From Blastocatellia bacterium (GTDB lineage: Bacteria; Acidobacteriota; Blastocatellia; Chloracidobacteriales; JADJPF01): a DNA stretch of 64,000 nucleotides. Below the pieces are notes generated by a model. It was not told the origin of the DNA, ran no database searches, and saw nothing but the letters and a program-made list of their open reading frames with translations. The position numbers and the translations under genes are program-made. The stretch spans positions 87,890 through 151,889 of the forward strand of contig JANWYG010000009.1 in assembly GCA_025057015.1 (NCBI GenBank), read 5' to 3'. Below, piece by piece: positions 17,540 to 25,951 of the stretch (position 1 is its first letter; each line of letters starts with the position of its first letter).

Positions 17540-19318
17540 ATGAGTAAAGTAAACCCAAAAAGACGAATAGCTGTAGTCGGCGGTGGCTTAGCTGGCCTTA
17601 TGGCTGCTATCAAGGTCGCTGAAGCAGGCTACAACGTAGACTTGTTCTCCTTAGTACCTGTCAAACGGTCACATTCGGTCTGTGCGCAAGGCGGTATAAA
17701 CGGAGCGGTAAACACTAAAGGCGAAGGCGATAGTCCCGAGAAGCACTTCGAAGATACTCTCTACGGAGGAGACTATCTAGCAGATCAGAAGCCCGTTAAG
17801 GCCATGTGTGAGATGGCTCCGTCGATAATATACATGTTTGACCGAATGGGAGTACCTTTCAATCGTACCAAGGAAGGGTTGATAGACTTCAGGCGCTTTG
17901 GCGGAACACTCTACCACAGAACAGCCTTTGCCGGCGCTACTACCGGCCAACAACTGCTCTATGCATTAGACGAGCAGGTCAGACGATACGAAGCCGAAGG
18001 CCTGGTTACTAAATACGAGGGCTGGGAGTTCCTTTCGGCAGTGCTAGACGACAACGGAGTCTGTAGAGGCTTGATAGCAATGCACCTAAGCTCGCTCGAG
18101 GTGCATGCCTTTGCAGCCGACGCAGTCATCATAGCCACCGGCGGCATAGGAGCTATCTTCGGTAAGTCGACTAACTCGGTCATCTGCACCGGCAGCGCAC
18201 AGTCAGCCCTATACCAACAAGGAGCAAAATACGCAAACGGCGAGTTTATACAAGTACATCCTACAGCCATTCCCGGAGAGGACAAGCTGCGCTTAATGTC
18301 TGAATCCGCCCGTGGCGAAGGTGGCAGAGTGTGGGTACCGCGTGCTAAAGGTGACAAACGCAAGCCTACTGACATCCCCGAAAACGAGCGTTGGTACTTC
18401 CTGGAAGAGAAATACCCCAAGTATGGAAACCTAGTCCCGCGAGACATAGCTACCAGAGAAATATTCCAAGTCTGCCTCGATGGTTACGGCGTCGACGGTC
18501 AGATGCAAGTCTACCTAGACCTAACTCATAAGTCCGCTGAAGAACTAGACCGCAAACTTGGCGGCATCCTAGAAATATACGAGATGTTTGTCGGTGATGA
18601 TCCACGGAAAGTTCCCATGCGCGTCTTTCCAGGCATGCACTACACGATGGGTGGCCTCTACGTAGACATAAATCAAAAGACAAACATAGATGGCATATAT
18701 GCTGCTGGTGAATGCGATTTCTCAATACACGGAGCTAACCGCCTTGGAGCCAACAGCCTCGTATCTTGTATTTACGGCGGAATGATAGCAGGTCCAGAAG
18801 CAGTTAAGTACTCTAAAGGTCTAGAAAAGCATGTCGACCTGTCTGATCCAATCTTCGAGCGTGAACGTAAGAAAGAGGAAGAAATTAACGAAAGGCTCAA
18901 GAACAAACGAGGTAAGGAAAATCCTCAACTCCTGCACGAAGAAATGGGCAAGTGGATGACAGAAAACGTCACGGTGATCAGGTACAACGACAAACTCAAA
19001 AAAACAGATGAAAAACTGAGGGAGCTACTTGAACGCTACGAAGACATAGACATAAACGAAAGTAACTTCTGGGCATCACAAGCGCTGCCTCATGCTCGCC
19101 ATCTCAAAAACATGCTAGAACTTGCAAGAGTAATCACACTGGGAGCACTGCTTAGAAACGAAAGCCGAGGTGCACACTACAAGCCCGAATTTCCCGAACG
19201 AGATGACGAAAATTGGCTCAAGACTACTATAGCCACTTATACGCCCGAAGGCCCAGAAATAAGCTATCAGCCCGTAGATACCTCGCTCGTAAAACCGCGT
19301 CCACGTAAGTACAACTAA
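17540..19318 (+). CDS. sdhA: Succinate dehydrogenase flavoprotein subunit
   Basis: A 592-residue protein with an N-terminal FAD Rossmann motif (VVGGGLAGLMAAIKVAEAG). It has the histidine and following segment that bind FAD covalently (HSVCAQGGINGAV), the active-site block HPTAIPG, and SARGEGGRVWVPR with the catalytic arginine. The C-terminal helical domain ends normally. It oxidises succinate or, in reverse, reduces fumarate. A GGAGG ribosome site lies before the ATG. It is the middle gene of sdhCAB. Confidence 0.97.
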   Translation: MSKVNPKRRIAVVGGGLAGLMAAIKVAEAGYNVDLFSLVPVKRSHSVCAQGGINGAVNTKGEGDSPEKHFEDTLYGGDYLADQKPVKAMCEMAPSIIYMFDRMGVPFNRTKEGLIDFRRFGGTLYHRTAFAGATTGQQLLYALDEQVRRYEAEGLVTKYEGWEFLSAVLDDNGVCRGLIAMHLSSLEVHAFAADAVIIATGGIGAIFGKSTNSVICTGSAQSALYQQGAKYANGEFIQVHPTAIPGEDKLRLMSESARGEGGRVWVPRAKGDKRKPTDIPENERWYFLEEKYPKYGNLVPRDIATREIFQVCLDGYGVDGQMQVYLDLTHKSAEELDRKLGGILEIYEMFVGDDPRKVPMRVFPGMHYTMGGLYVDINQKTNIDGIYAAGECDFSIHGANRLGANSLVSCIYGGMIAGPEAVKYSKGLEKHVDLSDPIFERERKKEEEINERLKNKRGKENPQLLHEEMGKWMTENVTVIRYNDKLKKTDEKLRELLERYEDIDINESNFWASQALPHARHLKNMLELARVITLGALLRNESRGAHYKPEFPERDDENWLKTTIATYTPEGPEISYQPVDTSLVKPRPRKYN

Positions 19319-19329
19319 GGGAGGGACAA

Positions 19330-20076
19330 ATGACTAAGTCGGTAAGACTAAAGATAAAGAGAAAAGATAATCCCGATGCTCCTTCCCGATGGGAAGAGTT
19401 TGAAATACCATACCGCCCAAGCTTAAACATCATCTCCTGCCTAATGGAAATACGCAAAAATCCGGTCACGAAAGACGGCAAAAAGACCTCACCCGTGGTT
19501 TGGGAATCTAGCTGCCTAGAGCACGTCTGCGGAGCCTGCAGTATGATCATCAATGATCAAGCTCGGCAAGCCTGTAGCACACTCGTCGATCAGCTCGAAC
19601 AACCTATAACTCTAGAACCGCTCACGAAATTTCCTACTATCCGAGACTTACGAGTAGACCGTAGCAGGCTCTTCAATGATCTACGCCGGGCAAAGGCTTG
19701 GATACCGATAGACGGAACGCATAATCTCGGCCCAGGCCCACGGCTGGATGCAAAGACCCAGGAAATACGCTACAAACTGTCTACCTGCATGTCTTGTGGC
19801 GTCTGCATGGAAGTCTGCCCTCAGTATAGCTCCAAGACAGCTTTCGTCGGGCCAGCAGTCATCAATCAGGTCAGACTTATGAACCTGCATCCTACAGGCG
19901 CACTTAACAAGCATGAACGCTTAGAAGTAATGATGGGCCCAGGAGGTATACAAGACTGCGGTAATGCCCAAAACTGCGTAAAAGCTTGTCCTAAGCATAT
20001 CCCGCTCACAGAGTCCATAGCTGATATAAACAGACAAACTACGTGGGAAGGTATCTTCGGCTGGCTGAAGCCATAA
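19330..20076 (+). CDS. sdhB: Succinate dehydrogenase iron-sulfur subunit
   Basis: A 248-residue protein with the plant-type [2Fe-2S] ligands in SSCLEHVCGACSM and a C in QACSTL, then two ferredoxin motifs, CMSCGVCMEVCP and CGNAQNCVKACPKHIP, for the [4Fe-4S] and [3Fe-4S] clusters. It relays electrons from SdhA to the cytochrome. A strong GGGAGGG ribosome site lies upstream, 11 bp after sdhA. The stop is only 3 bp from the stop of the convergent permease gene, leaving no room for an independent terminator. Confidence 0.97.
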   Translation: MTKSVRLKIKRKDNPDAPSRWEEFEIPYRPSLNIISCLMEIRKNPVTKDGKKTSPVVWESSCLEHVCGACSMIINDQARQACSTLVDQLEQPITLEPLTKFPTIRDLRVDRSRLFNDLRRAKAWIPIDGTHNLGPGPRLDAKTQEIRYKLSTCMSCGVCMEVCPQYSSKTAFVGPAVINQVRLMNLHPTGALNKHERLEVMMGPGGIQDCGNAQNCVKACPKHIPLTESIADINRQTTWEGIFGWLKP

Positions 20077-20079
20077 CTC

Positions 20080-21912
20080 TTACATAATCAGACGCACGCC
20101 TCCTAAATCGCTTATATTGTGCGGAAAACGATCGCCCGGTGTCCCGATGAACATATAGTTCTTTGGGACACCGAGCTTCTTTGACAATCGCTCGATCAGC
20201 TCAGGCCCGAACTGACCCCTTACGCACACTAAGTCTATCCTCAGTTCAGGATAGATCCTGTCCAGTACCTCTATCTGCTGCTTCAGACTAGAGACATAAT
20301 TATCTGTCTCGTAACAATGTACTACACGCAAATGCTTCGTCTGTTCATTCTGTAGTACGTATAGCGCCGCTTTGTTTAAAGTAGAGATATTGTCACCTTT
20401 GGAAAAAAACACTACAGCCTGGCTATTTATTCTCTCTATATGCTTAGTTATCCATCCTGATACCCGTTGATTCAGCTCCTTGATCTTTTTTATAGCATTG
20501 TCAAGCATCAACAAGACGAAATTGAGCAGGTGTATACGATAAAGCATTATCCAAACAGCACTGGCTGCAAAAAGGAAATAGAAGAAAAATATCTTCAAGT
20601 ACTCTGGATTGATGAATATATTGCCTAGAATTCCCGCAAAAACCGCCAGTAATCCGATGAGTATGCTTATCCAACTAGCCTGCACTTCTCTTGGCAGACT
20701 GCTTCGCTTGACCTTAAGCATAGCATTCCCTAAAGCAAACAACCCCATTACGCACAAAAAGGACAAAGTATAGACACCAGCAAGAGCTTCTATACGTCCC
20801 TTCGTGACGATAAGTATCGAGCTACAAAGCAAGAAGAAGGATATAAATATCCAATGAGTCGTACCTCGAAAACGGTTTTCTATAAGCAAGAATTGCGGTA
20901 AACATCTGTCAAGTGCCATGCGCTTTACTAAGCCAGCCACACCCACGTAGCTCGTCAACACGGCACCCGACAGCACAAGCACTGCATCTACACTAACAAG
21001 TAGCTGCAGCGGTCTACCTAAGCTAAGCAAACCCATATAAGCCAGCAGATCATTCTTATGCTCAGCCAAATCGCTCAGCTTTACAAGGCCTAAGGAAAGA
21101 AAGCTGATCGTAGGATTGAAGATCGTCACTGCCAGCCACATGTTTCTCAAAGTCTTAGGAAAAACACCCTTGTCTTGCTCTTCAATAAAGTTTGCCGAGC
21201 TTTCAAAGCCGCTCAGCCCCAGCATAGCTGAAGCAAAGCCAAAGCTGATTGCCGTCCAAACGCTGCCAGGTAGTGGCTGTGTTAAATTCTCAAGTAAAAT
21301 GCTGCGGTTTTGGGCTACAGCTATTCCACCAGCTACGATAAGCACCAGCAGGGTAATCATATGAATGCTAAACAGTATCAGCGCTACCATAGCTGACTCA
21401 GATATGCCCATTATGTTAAGAAACGCAAATGCCGCAAGTAAAACTATCGTCGCCCAAAAGACGTTGAGGCCCGGCCAAAGATTGTGCGCATAGTGCATCG
21501 CTTCGCTTGCACTAATCACAGCAGTGGCAAGATAAGAAAGCAAGGTAAGACAAGCAGCCAACGAGGCTTTCTGCTTGCTGGTAGTGTTCAGAAGCACATT
21601 ATAAGCACCGCCGTTTAGAGGCAACGCAGAGCCAACTTCAGCGTAGATACTACGGAAGATATAAAGCACACCCGCAACTATCAACAGCGATACCGGGGCA
21701 TATATACCTGCATACATCGCGCAGAGTGCAGAAACATACAGACAACTCGACGTGATATCGTTTCCACATATAGCAGTCGATTTCCATTGACCTAACTTGA
21801 TTTGATGACGCGGATAGATAGCAGTCATCTCAGTTTGGAAATCTAAGTACTCAACCTTCCCCCAGCCAGCAAAATCCCTAGAAACTGCTGGGCTGTTCTC
21901 AACACTACTCAT
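20080..21912 (-). CDS. APC-superfamily amino-acid permease with cytosolic C-terminal domain
   Basis: About 12 membrane helices span roughly residues 50-470. The first unwound-helix region (GNDITSSCLYVSALCAMYAG) and PLNGGAYNVLLN are typical of APC transporters. The last 130 residues are soluble and alternate strands and helices (AVVFFSKGDN, LRVVHCYETDN, IDLVCVRGQFGPELIERL), like a universal-stress-type or other alpha/beta domain that may regulate transport. The substrate is unknown. It is divergent from rex, and a shared operator-like inverted repeat lies between them at 21945-21970. Confidence 0.85.
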   Translation of the reverse strand: MSSVENSPAVSRDFAGWGKVEYLDFQTEMTAIYPRHQIKLGQWKSTAICGNDITSSCLYVSALCAMYAGIYAPVSLLIVAGVLYIFRSIYAEVGSALPLNGGAYNVLLNTTSKQKASLAACLTLLSYLATAVISASEAMHYAHNLWPGLNVFWATIVLLAAFAFLNIMGISESAMVALILFSIHMITLLVLIVAGGIAVAQNRSILLENLTQPLPGSVWTAISFGFASAMLGLSGFESSANFIEEQDKGVFPKTLRNMWLAVTIFNPTISFLSLGLVKLSDLAEHKNDLLAYMGLLSLGRPLQLLVSVDAVLVLSGAVLTSYVGVAGLVKRMALDRCLPQFLLIENRFRGTTHWIFISFFLLCSSILIVTKGRIEALAGVYTLSFLCVMGLFALGNAMLKVKRSSLPREVQASWISILIGLLAVFAGILGNIFINPEYLKIFFFYFLFAASAVWIMLYRIHLLNFVLLMLDNAIKKIKELNQRVSGWITKHIERINSQAVVFFSKGDNISTLNKAALYVLQNEQTKHLRVVHCYETDNYVSSLKQQIEVLDRIYPELRIDLVCVRGQFGPELIERLSKKLGVPKNYMFIGTPGDRFPHNISDLGGVRLIM

Positions 21913-21944
21913 AATGATCTAGACCTTTCTTTTCTAACTCGGAC

Positions 21945-21970
21945 AACTGGTTTTCCTGACATAACCAGTT
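21945..21970. promoter_or_regulatory. Inverted repeat, possible operator between permease and rex
   Basis: AACTGGTT (21945-21952) and AACCAGTT (21963-21970) are perfect reverse complements 10 bp apart. They flank and cover the putative rex -35 element. This does not match the known Rex site TTGTGAA-N4-TTCACAA, so another regulator is more likely. Confidence 0.55.
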
Positions 21971-21984
21971 CTGGTATATATAAA
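21956..21984 (+). promoter_or_regulatory. Promoter of rex
   Basis: CTGACA (21956-21961) and TATAAA (21979-21984) have an ideal 17-bp spacer and each match 5 of 6 consensus bases. Transcription would begin around 21990, at the start codon (21992), implying a nearly leaderless mRNA. Confidence 0.6.
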
Positions 21985-21991
21985 TCGCGAA

Positions 21992-22654
21992 ATGAAAAAG
22001 ATACCAGAACCTACCATAGACCGTCTATCCATATATCTACGCTGCCTGTCGACGCTAGAAAAAGAAGGGGTAGAAACTATCTCTTCGCAAGAACTAGCAG
22101 CACGCTTTAACCTACACTCAGCTCAGATAAGAAAGGACCTAGCTCAATTCGGTGAGTTCGGCGTGCGTGGAACCGGCTACCACGTAAAACGCCTGCGAAG
22201 CTGCATAGAACGTATACTCGGACTAGACGTACCAAGAAACATAGGCGTTATAGGTGCAGGAAACTTAGGTCGAGCAATTGCCGACTACGAAGGATTTCTA
22301 GAAACTAACTTCACCGTTGCAGCCCTGTTTGATAATGACCCTGCTAAAATCGGCTTGAAGACTAAACTCGGCGTGCAAATATATGATGTAACCGATCTAA
22401 AACAAGTTATCAAAGACAAGTCCTTGGACATTATAGTCCTAGCTCTGCCTGCAACCGTAGCCCAGCAAGTCTTAGATCAAGTAGTCGAAGCAGGTATCAA
22501 AGCCGTGCTTAGCTTCGCTCCAACCCAGCTAAACGTCCCAGAAGACGTAAAACTCAAGGTAGTAGACCTAACGGTATCTCTTGACACGCTCTCGCAATCA
22601 CTGGTAGCCCACAGATTAGAGGAAAATTTACTTGTTACTGATCTCGACCCTTAG
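21992..22654 (+). CDS. rex: Redox-sensing transcriptional repressor Rex
   Basis: A 220-residue protein. Residues 1-80 form the winged helix (MKKIPEPTIDRLSIYLRCL, then HSAQIRKDLAQFGEFGVRG), and residues about 80-205 form a Rossmann NAD(H) domain with GAGNLGRAI. Rex binds DNA when NADH/NAD+ is low and releases it when NADH rises. Length and start match the family. It sits 48 bp upstream of the aldolase and shell genes on the same strand, suggesting redox control of that compartment, although a canonical Rex box is not visible nearby. Confidence 0.95.
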   Translation: MKKIPEPTIDRLSIYLRCLSTLEKEGVETISSQELAARFNLHSAQIRKDLAQFGEFGVRGTGYHVKRLRSCIERILGLDVPRNIGVIGAGNLGRAIADYEGFLETNFTVAALFDNDPAKIGLKTKLGVQIYDVTDLKQVIKDKSLDIIVLALPATVAQQVLDQVVEAGIKAVLSFAPTQLNVPEDVKLKVVDLTVSLDTLSQSLVAHRLEENLLVTDLDP

Positions 22655-22687
22655 CAGTTACGTGTTCTGTATACACTGCAGGCAAAG

Positions 22688-22693
22688 TATAAT
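22688..22693 (+). promoter_or_regulatory. -10 element before the aldolase/shell genes
   Basis: A perfect TATAAT lies 9 bp before the ATG at 22703. No convincing -35 is seen. If used, the transcript would start within a few bases of the start codon, with no ribosome site, as for rex. The genes could also be read through from rex. Confidence 0.4.
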
Positions 22694-22702
22694 GTTCTCC
22701 TT

Positions 22703-23497
22703 ATGACGATGTCGAAGGAAGCTCTAAAAGAACAAATCTGTGTTATAGGCCGGCGATTGTATGAACGCGGGCTGATAGCTGCCGGCGATGGCAACGTGAG
22801 TGTCCGCGTCGACGACACCATACTGACAACCCCACGATCGGTCTGCAAAGGATTCCTGAAACCAGATATGATCGTCAAAGTCGCCCTCGACGGAAAAAAG
22901 CTAGAAGGTCAGATGGCTCCATCTTCAGAGCTTCCTATGCATATTCTGATATATAAAGAACGTCCAGACGTACACGCCGTAGTGCATGCCCACCCGCCTG
23001 TTGCCACCGGCTTTGCTGCAGCCGGACAACCTTTAGATAAAGCCATCGTCTCGGAAGTAGTTCTAACTCTAGGCTGTATCCCACTAGCAGCATACGGTAC
23101 ACCATCGACAGACGAACTTACCGATACCCTGCGTCCACTTGTCAAACACCACGACGCAATACTGATGGCCAATCACGGTGCCGTTGCATACGGCGCTAAC
23201 CTCGAAGTTGCTTACGGCAGAATGGAAACTATAGAACACATAGCTCGTATCAGCCTCGTTGCAAGACTTCTCGGAGGAGAAAAAGAGCTAACTCACGACG
23301 AAGTACAGAAACTTATTGAACTTCGAGAAAAAGCAGGTTATATGTCAAGTGATAAGCGGTACCAAGCTTGTGGCTTCCTTAAAGAAGTACCGCTACGACA
23401 AGAAGAAACTTTTACCCTTACTAAAAGTGAATTAATAGAACTTGCAAAACGTATAGAATTACAACTTAAGGAGCGATTATGGAAGCACTCGGAATGA
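22703..23497 (+). CDS. Class II aldolase (L-fuculose-phosphate aldolase-like), microcompartment-associated
   Basis: This 264-residue zinc aldolase has the catalytic glutamate in SSELPMH, zinc histidines in VVHAHPP and a third histidine in [10 protein letters not shown]. The family splits fuculose- or rhamnulose-1-phosphate into dihydroxyacetone phosphate and lactaldehyde. Relatives are core enzymes of aldolase-type microcompartments. A C-terminal extension beyond the catalytic domain (about residues 232-264) has a short amphipathic helix ([18 protein letters not shown]) that could be an encapsulation peptide. The gene overlaps the shell gene by 19 bp. The ATG at 22709 is an alternative start. 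Confidence 0.9.
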   Translation: MTMSKEALKEQICVIGRRLYERGLIAAGDGNVSVRVDDTILTTPRSVCKGFLKPDMIVKVALDGKKLEGQMAPSSELPMHILIYKERPDVHAVVHAHPPVATGFAAAGQPLDKAIVSEVVLTLGCIPLAAYGTPSTDELTDTLRPLVKHHDAILMANHGAVAYGANLEVAYGRMETIEHIARISLVARLLGGEKELTHDEVQKLIELREKAGYMSSDKRYQACGFLKEVPLRQEETFTLTKSELIELAKRIELQLKERLWKHSE

Positions 23498-23766
23498 TTG
23501 AAACTAAAGGACTCGTCGCTAATATCGAAGCAGCAGATGCTATGGTGAAAGCCGCAAATGTCACTCTGGTAGGATACGAAAAGATAGGTGCTGGACTGGT
23601 TACCGCTATAGTCCGTGGCGATGTTGCTGCCGTTAAAGCTGCTACCGATGCTGGTGCAGCAGCCGCACGCCGCGTCGGCGAGCTCATCAGCGTACACGTC
23701 ATACCGCGCCCGCATACTAGCGTCAACGAAGTACTGCCTGTATCTCACGAATCAAGAGGCAAATAG
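23479..23766 (+). CDS. Microcompartment hexameric shell protein (BMC-H)
   Basis: A 95-residue single-BMC-domain protein of the PduA/EutM/CcmK family ([20 protein letters not shown], then [15 protein letters not shown]) that tiles the shell facets as hexamers. The pore loop reads KIGAGLVT, where the best-known relatives have KIGSGLVT, so the pore constriction carries Ala instead of Ser. A GGAG ribosome site precedes the ATG. The start lies inside the end of the aldolase gene, and the stop shares one base with the next gene, so all three are tightly coupled. Confidence 0.97.
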   Translation: MEALGMIETKGLVANIEAADAMVKAANVTLVGYEKIGAGLVTAIVRGDVAAVKAATDAGAAAARRVGELISVHVIPRPHTSVNEVLPVSHESRGK

Positions 23767-24035
23767 TGATAGTAGCCAGAATCATAGGTACGGTAGTCGC
23801 CACGAGGAAAGATCCGCGACTAGAGGGTAGAAAATTACTCATCGTCCGACCTGTAGATCTCAAAGGTAAAGATGAAAATACTTTCCTCGTGGCTATAGAT
23901 ACTGTTGGTGCAGGCTTTCGTGAAAAAGTACTAGTCGTTCAAGGTAGCTCCGCCAGACTAGCACACGGTCTCAAGGACTGCCCCGTCGATGCCGCCATTA
24001 TCGGAATAATAGACACGATAAAAGTAGACGATTAG
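23766..24035 (+). CDS. Microcompartment pentameric vertex protein (BMC-P, EutN/CcmL type)
   Basis: An 89-residue protein with the OB-like fold of EutN/CcmL/PduN (beginning MIVARIIGTVVATRKDPRLE, with LLIVRPVDL, AIDTVGAG and GLKDCPVDAAIIGIID). Pentamers cap the vertices of the icosahedral shell. Start codon GTG at 23766 overlaps the TAG of the hexamer gene by one base. It is the last gene of the locus and overlaps the end of the convergent gene at 24032 by 4 bp. Having only one hexamer and one pentamer gene makes this a minimal shell set. Confidence 0.96.
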   Translation: MIVARIIGTVVATRKDPRLEGRKLLIVRPVDLKGKDENTFLVAIDTVGAGFREKVLVVQGSSARLAHGLKDCPVDAAIIGIIDTIKVDD

Positions 24036-25933
24036 TTGCCCTTGCTGCTATCTACTCGTCGCGGCGAAGAAGCAGGCCTACCCACGCGCGGTTTACCTTT
24101 CGGAAAACTAAACCGATAGCTTACAACTTCTTCCCACCTACCTAACTGCCTACTCTCTTCAAAAGTCACCTCGGCTACTTCTGCCACTACATCAAGCAAG
24201 CCAACCACTTCTTTGCCAAAGCTCTCTTCTAAGCTACTCTCTTCGTCAGTAGTAACATCGTTGCTACTTGTAGCAACAACCGCCGCCTTATCTAGCACTT
24301 CGAAGACTTTTGCTGCTGCTTGCCGATCTGAAAGCCTCACTACTCGATAGCTAGAAAGCCTATCAAAGTGTAAGCGTGGATATACGGCTGCTACCGGAAC
24401 CTTGAGCTTTTCAAAGTACTCCTTGTTGTTACTCACTATCAAAAGATCTCCGTCTAACACGTAGCTTACACCTCGGTCGATTAAGGGAAATATCAGATGC
24501 CTACCACTAACACTGTCCCCACTCCACTGAGGAGCAGCATTTTTAGAAGCAAGAAGCCGGTACTGCAGCATCTGTCTCAGAGCAGCTTCGAAGCGTTCTT
24601 CGGAAAAAACTTTCGGTTCCCTAAGCAGCATAATCAGCCCATAGTCGGTAGAAATAAACGTCCCTAAGCTACTATTTCCGAACTGTGCAGCTAAAATCGG
24701 CTTGGCTGGTTCAAGAGCTTCCCGCATCATAACCTCCACAGCCCTTCGCCTTTCTGCCAGCTTCTTTCTCAACTCTTCACTTAAAGCTACTCCTCCGCCA
24801 GCACTGACGGGATCGTCGATGTTCACCCTATAATCCTCACCTAGCGCAGCATAATGCCAGTCGTCAGTCTCCCCCAAAGAGTAATACTCATCCTTTCTAG
24901 CATACGCTAACCGATAAAAATCCTCCTCAGAAGAAGTATCTTCGTAGTAGTAAAAACCTGTTCTTCCCTTAGTTTCTTTTACCTCTGGCCTAAACAATAA
25001 CCATTCAAACAGGCCTAGATAGCTCTCCGGAGTAACAGGATTAATCCGATGACTTACATATGGTACTCTCACGGCTACCTTGCGTAATTGAGCAGCTTCA
25101 AACGTTAAAACTGGCTCCGAACTTTTCAGCAAGTACGTCCTACGCTCGACTATATCGGTTATCTGATCAGCCAAAACTCTAAATTCCAGGTCTATTACTG
25201 CGGTGCGAATCTGCGAAAGCTCTTCAAAGTTGCGATACAACCAGTACCGGTGAAAATGCTTCCCACTACCAACCTTGGCAAAATCCACCCACACGGTTAT
25301 ATCGTGAAAGTTGCCTACCATAGCCTCCGCATAGTCCGAGCGTTTCATAAGCGAATCTTTACCTTCATTATCCAAGTTTGCCAAAGCATCAAGTAAAAGA
25401 CGCTCACGACTTGCGACTATTAAAAGACCGTCTATATGCGCCCAACAAACTTGGAACTTGATTGATGGCGTGCCACAATAATAAGTACGCCCCAGTTCAG
25501 ACCGCTTCTTGTCAAAGTTTGAGATAGATAATAGTTTCGCAACCGAATTCGCCCTAGCTATAAAGATAAACTGCGTGTCACCTATGTCATACACTCCCAA
25601 AACAGCCTCGCCGTCGATTGCTGCTTTGATAGCATCCAGAGTGACACTGCCAGATAAGCTACTCTCCAAGTCCGCTAAACGCTCAGCTAACTTCAGCCCA
25701 AGTCGCCGCTCTAACCAAAGCTTGCGATTGCTACTCCTATAGTAACGCTCTGCCAGTTTACTAGTTTGCCACTGTGTTATCTGCTTCGGCAGATCTTTAA
25801 ATCTTACGTAAATCAAGCAATCGGCAGGAAGTAACCCTTCTAGATTCATATTGTCAGTTCCAACGCTGCGTACCCTATCGGCAGAAGTTGCTAGAGTGCT
25901 TAAGCAGACCAAGCAGAACAATACTATACGCAT
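24032..25933 (-). CDS. Exported protein of unknown function
   Basis: A signal peptide (IVLFCLVCLSTLATSA) begins a 633-residue protein of mixed alpha/beta composition with no transmembrane segment elsewhere. Patterns such as LLPADCLIYVRFKDLPK near the start and LLIVSNNKEYFEKL later resemble large bacterial proteins of the DUF3352 type, but the match is weak. The C-terminus is Pro, Arg and Ser rich. It is the last gene of the kinase/propeller/VWA/TPR series, 18 bp after the giant TPR gene, so it probably works with them in the periplasm or outer surface. Confidence 0.75.
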   Translation of the reverse strand: MRIVLFCLVCLSTLATSADRVRSVGTDNMNLEGLLPADCLIYVRFKDLPKQITQWQTSKLAERYYRSSNRKLWLERRLGLKLAERLADLESSLSGSVTLDAIKAAIDGEAVLGVYDIGDTQFIFIARANSVAKLLSISNFDKKRSELGRTYYCGTPSIKFQVCWAHIDGLLIVASRERLLLDALANLDNEGKDSLMKRSDYAEAMVGNFHDITVWVDFAKVGSGKHFHRYWLYRNFEELSQIRTAVIDLEFRVLADQITDIVERRTYLLKSSEPVLTFEAAQLRKVAVRVPYVSHRINPVTPESYLGLFEWLLFRPEVKETKGRTGFYYYEDTSSEEDFYRLAYARKDEYYSLGETDDWHYAALGEDYRVNIDDPVSAGGGVALSEELRKKLAERRRAVEVMMREALEPAKPILAAQFGNSSLGTFISTDYGLIMLLREPKVFSEERFEAALRQMLQYRLLASKNAAPQWSGDSVSGRHLIFPLIDRGVSYVLDGDLLIVSNNKEYFEKLKVPVAAVYPRLHFDRLSSYRVVRLSDRQAAAKVFEVLDKAAVVATSSNDVTTDEESSLEESFGKEVVGLLDVVAEVAEVTFEESRQLGRWEEVVSYRFSFPKGKPRVGRPASSPRRVDSSKGN

Positions 25934-25951
25934 ATGCCTCCTTTAGAGTAG

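Noticed and set aside
22655..22702. Possible Rex-binding site upstream of the aldolase gene (GTGT and ACAC around TGTATACA)
   Set aside because: It does not fit TTGTGAA-N4-TTCACAA; only short half-site likeness, so Rex control of the shell genes is left as inference from gene order.
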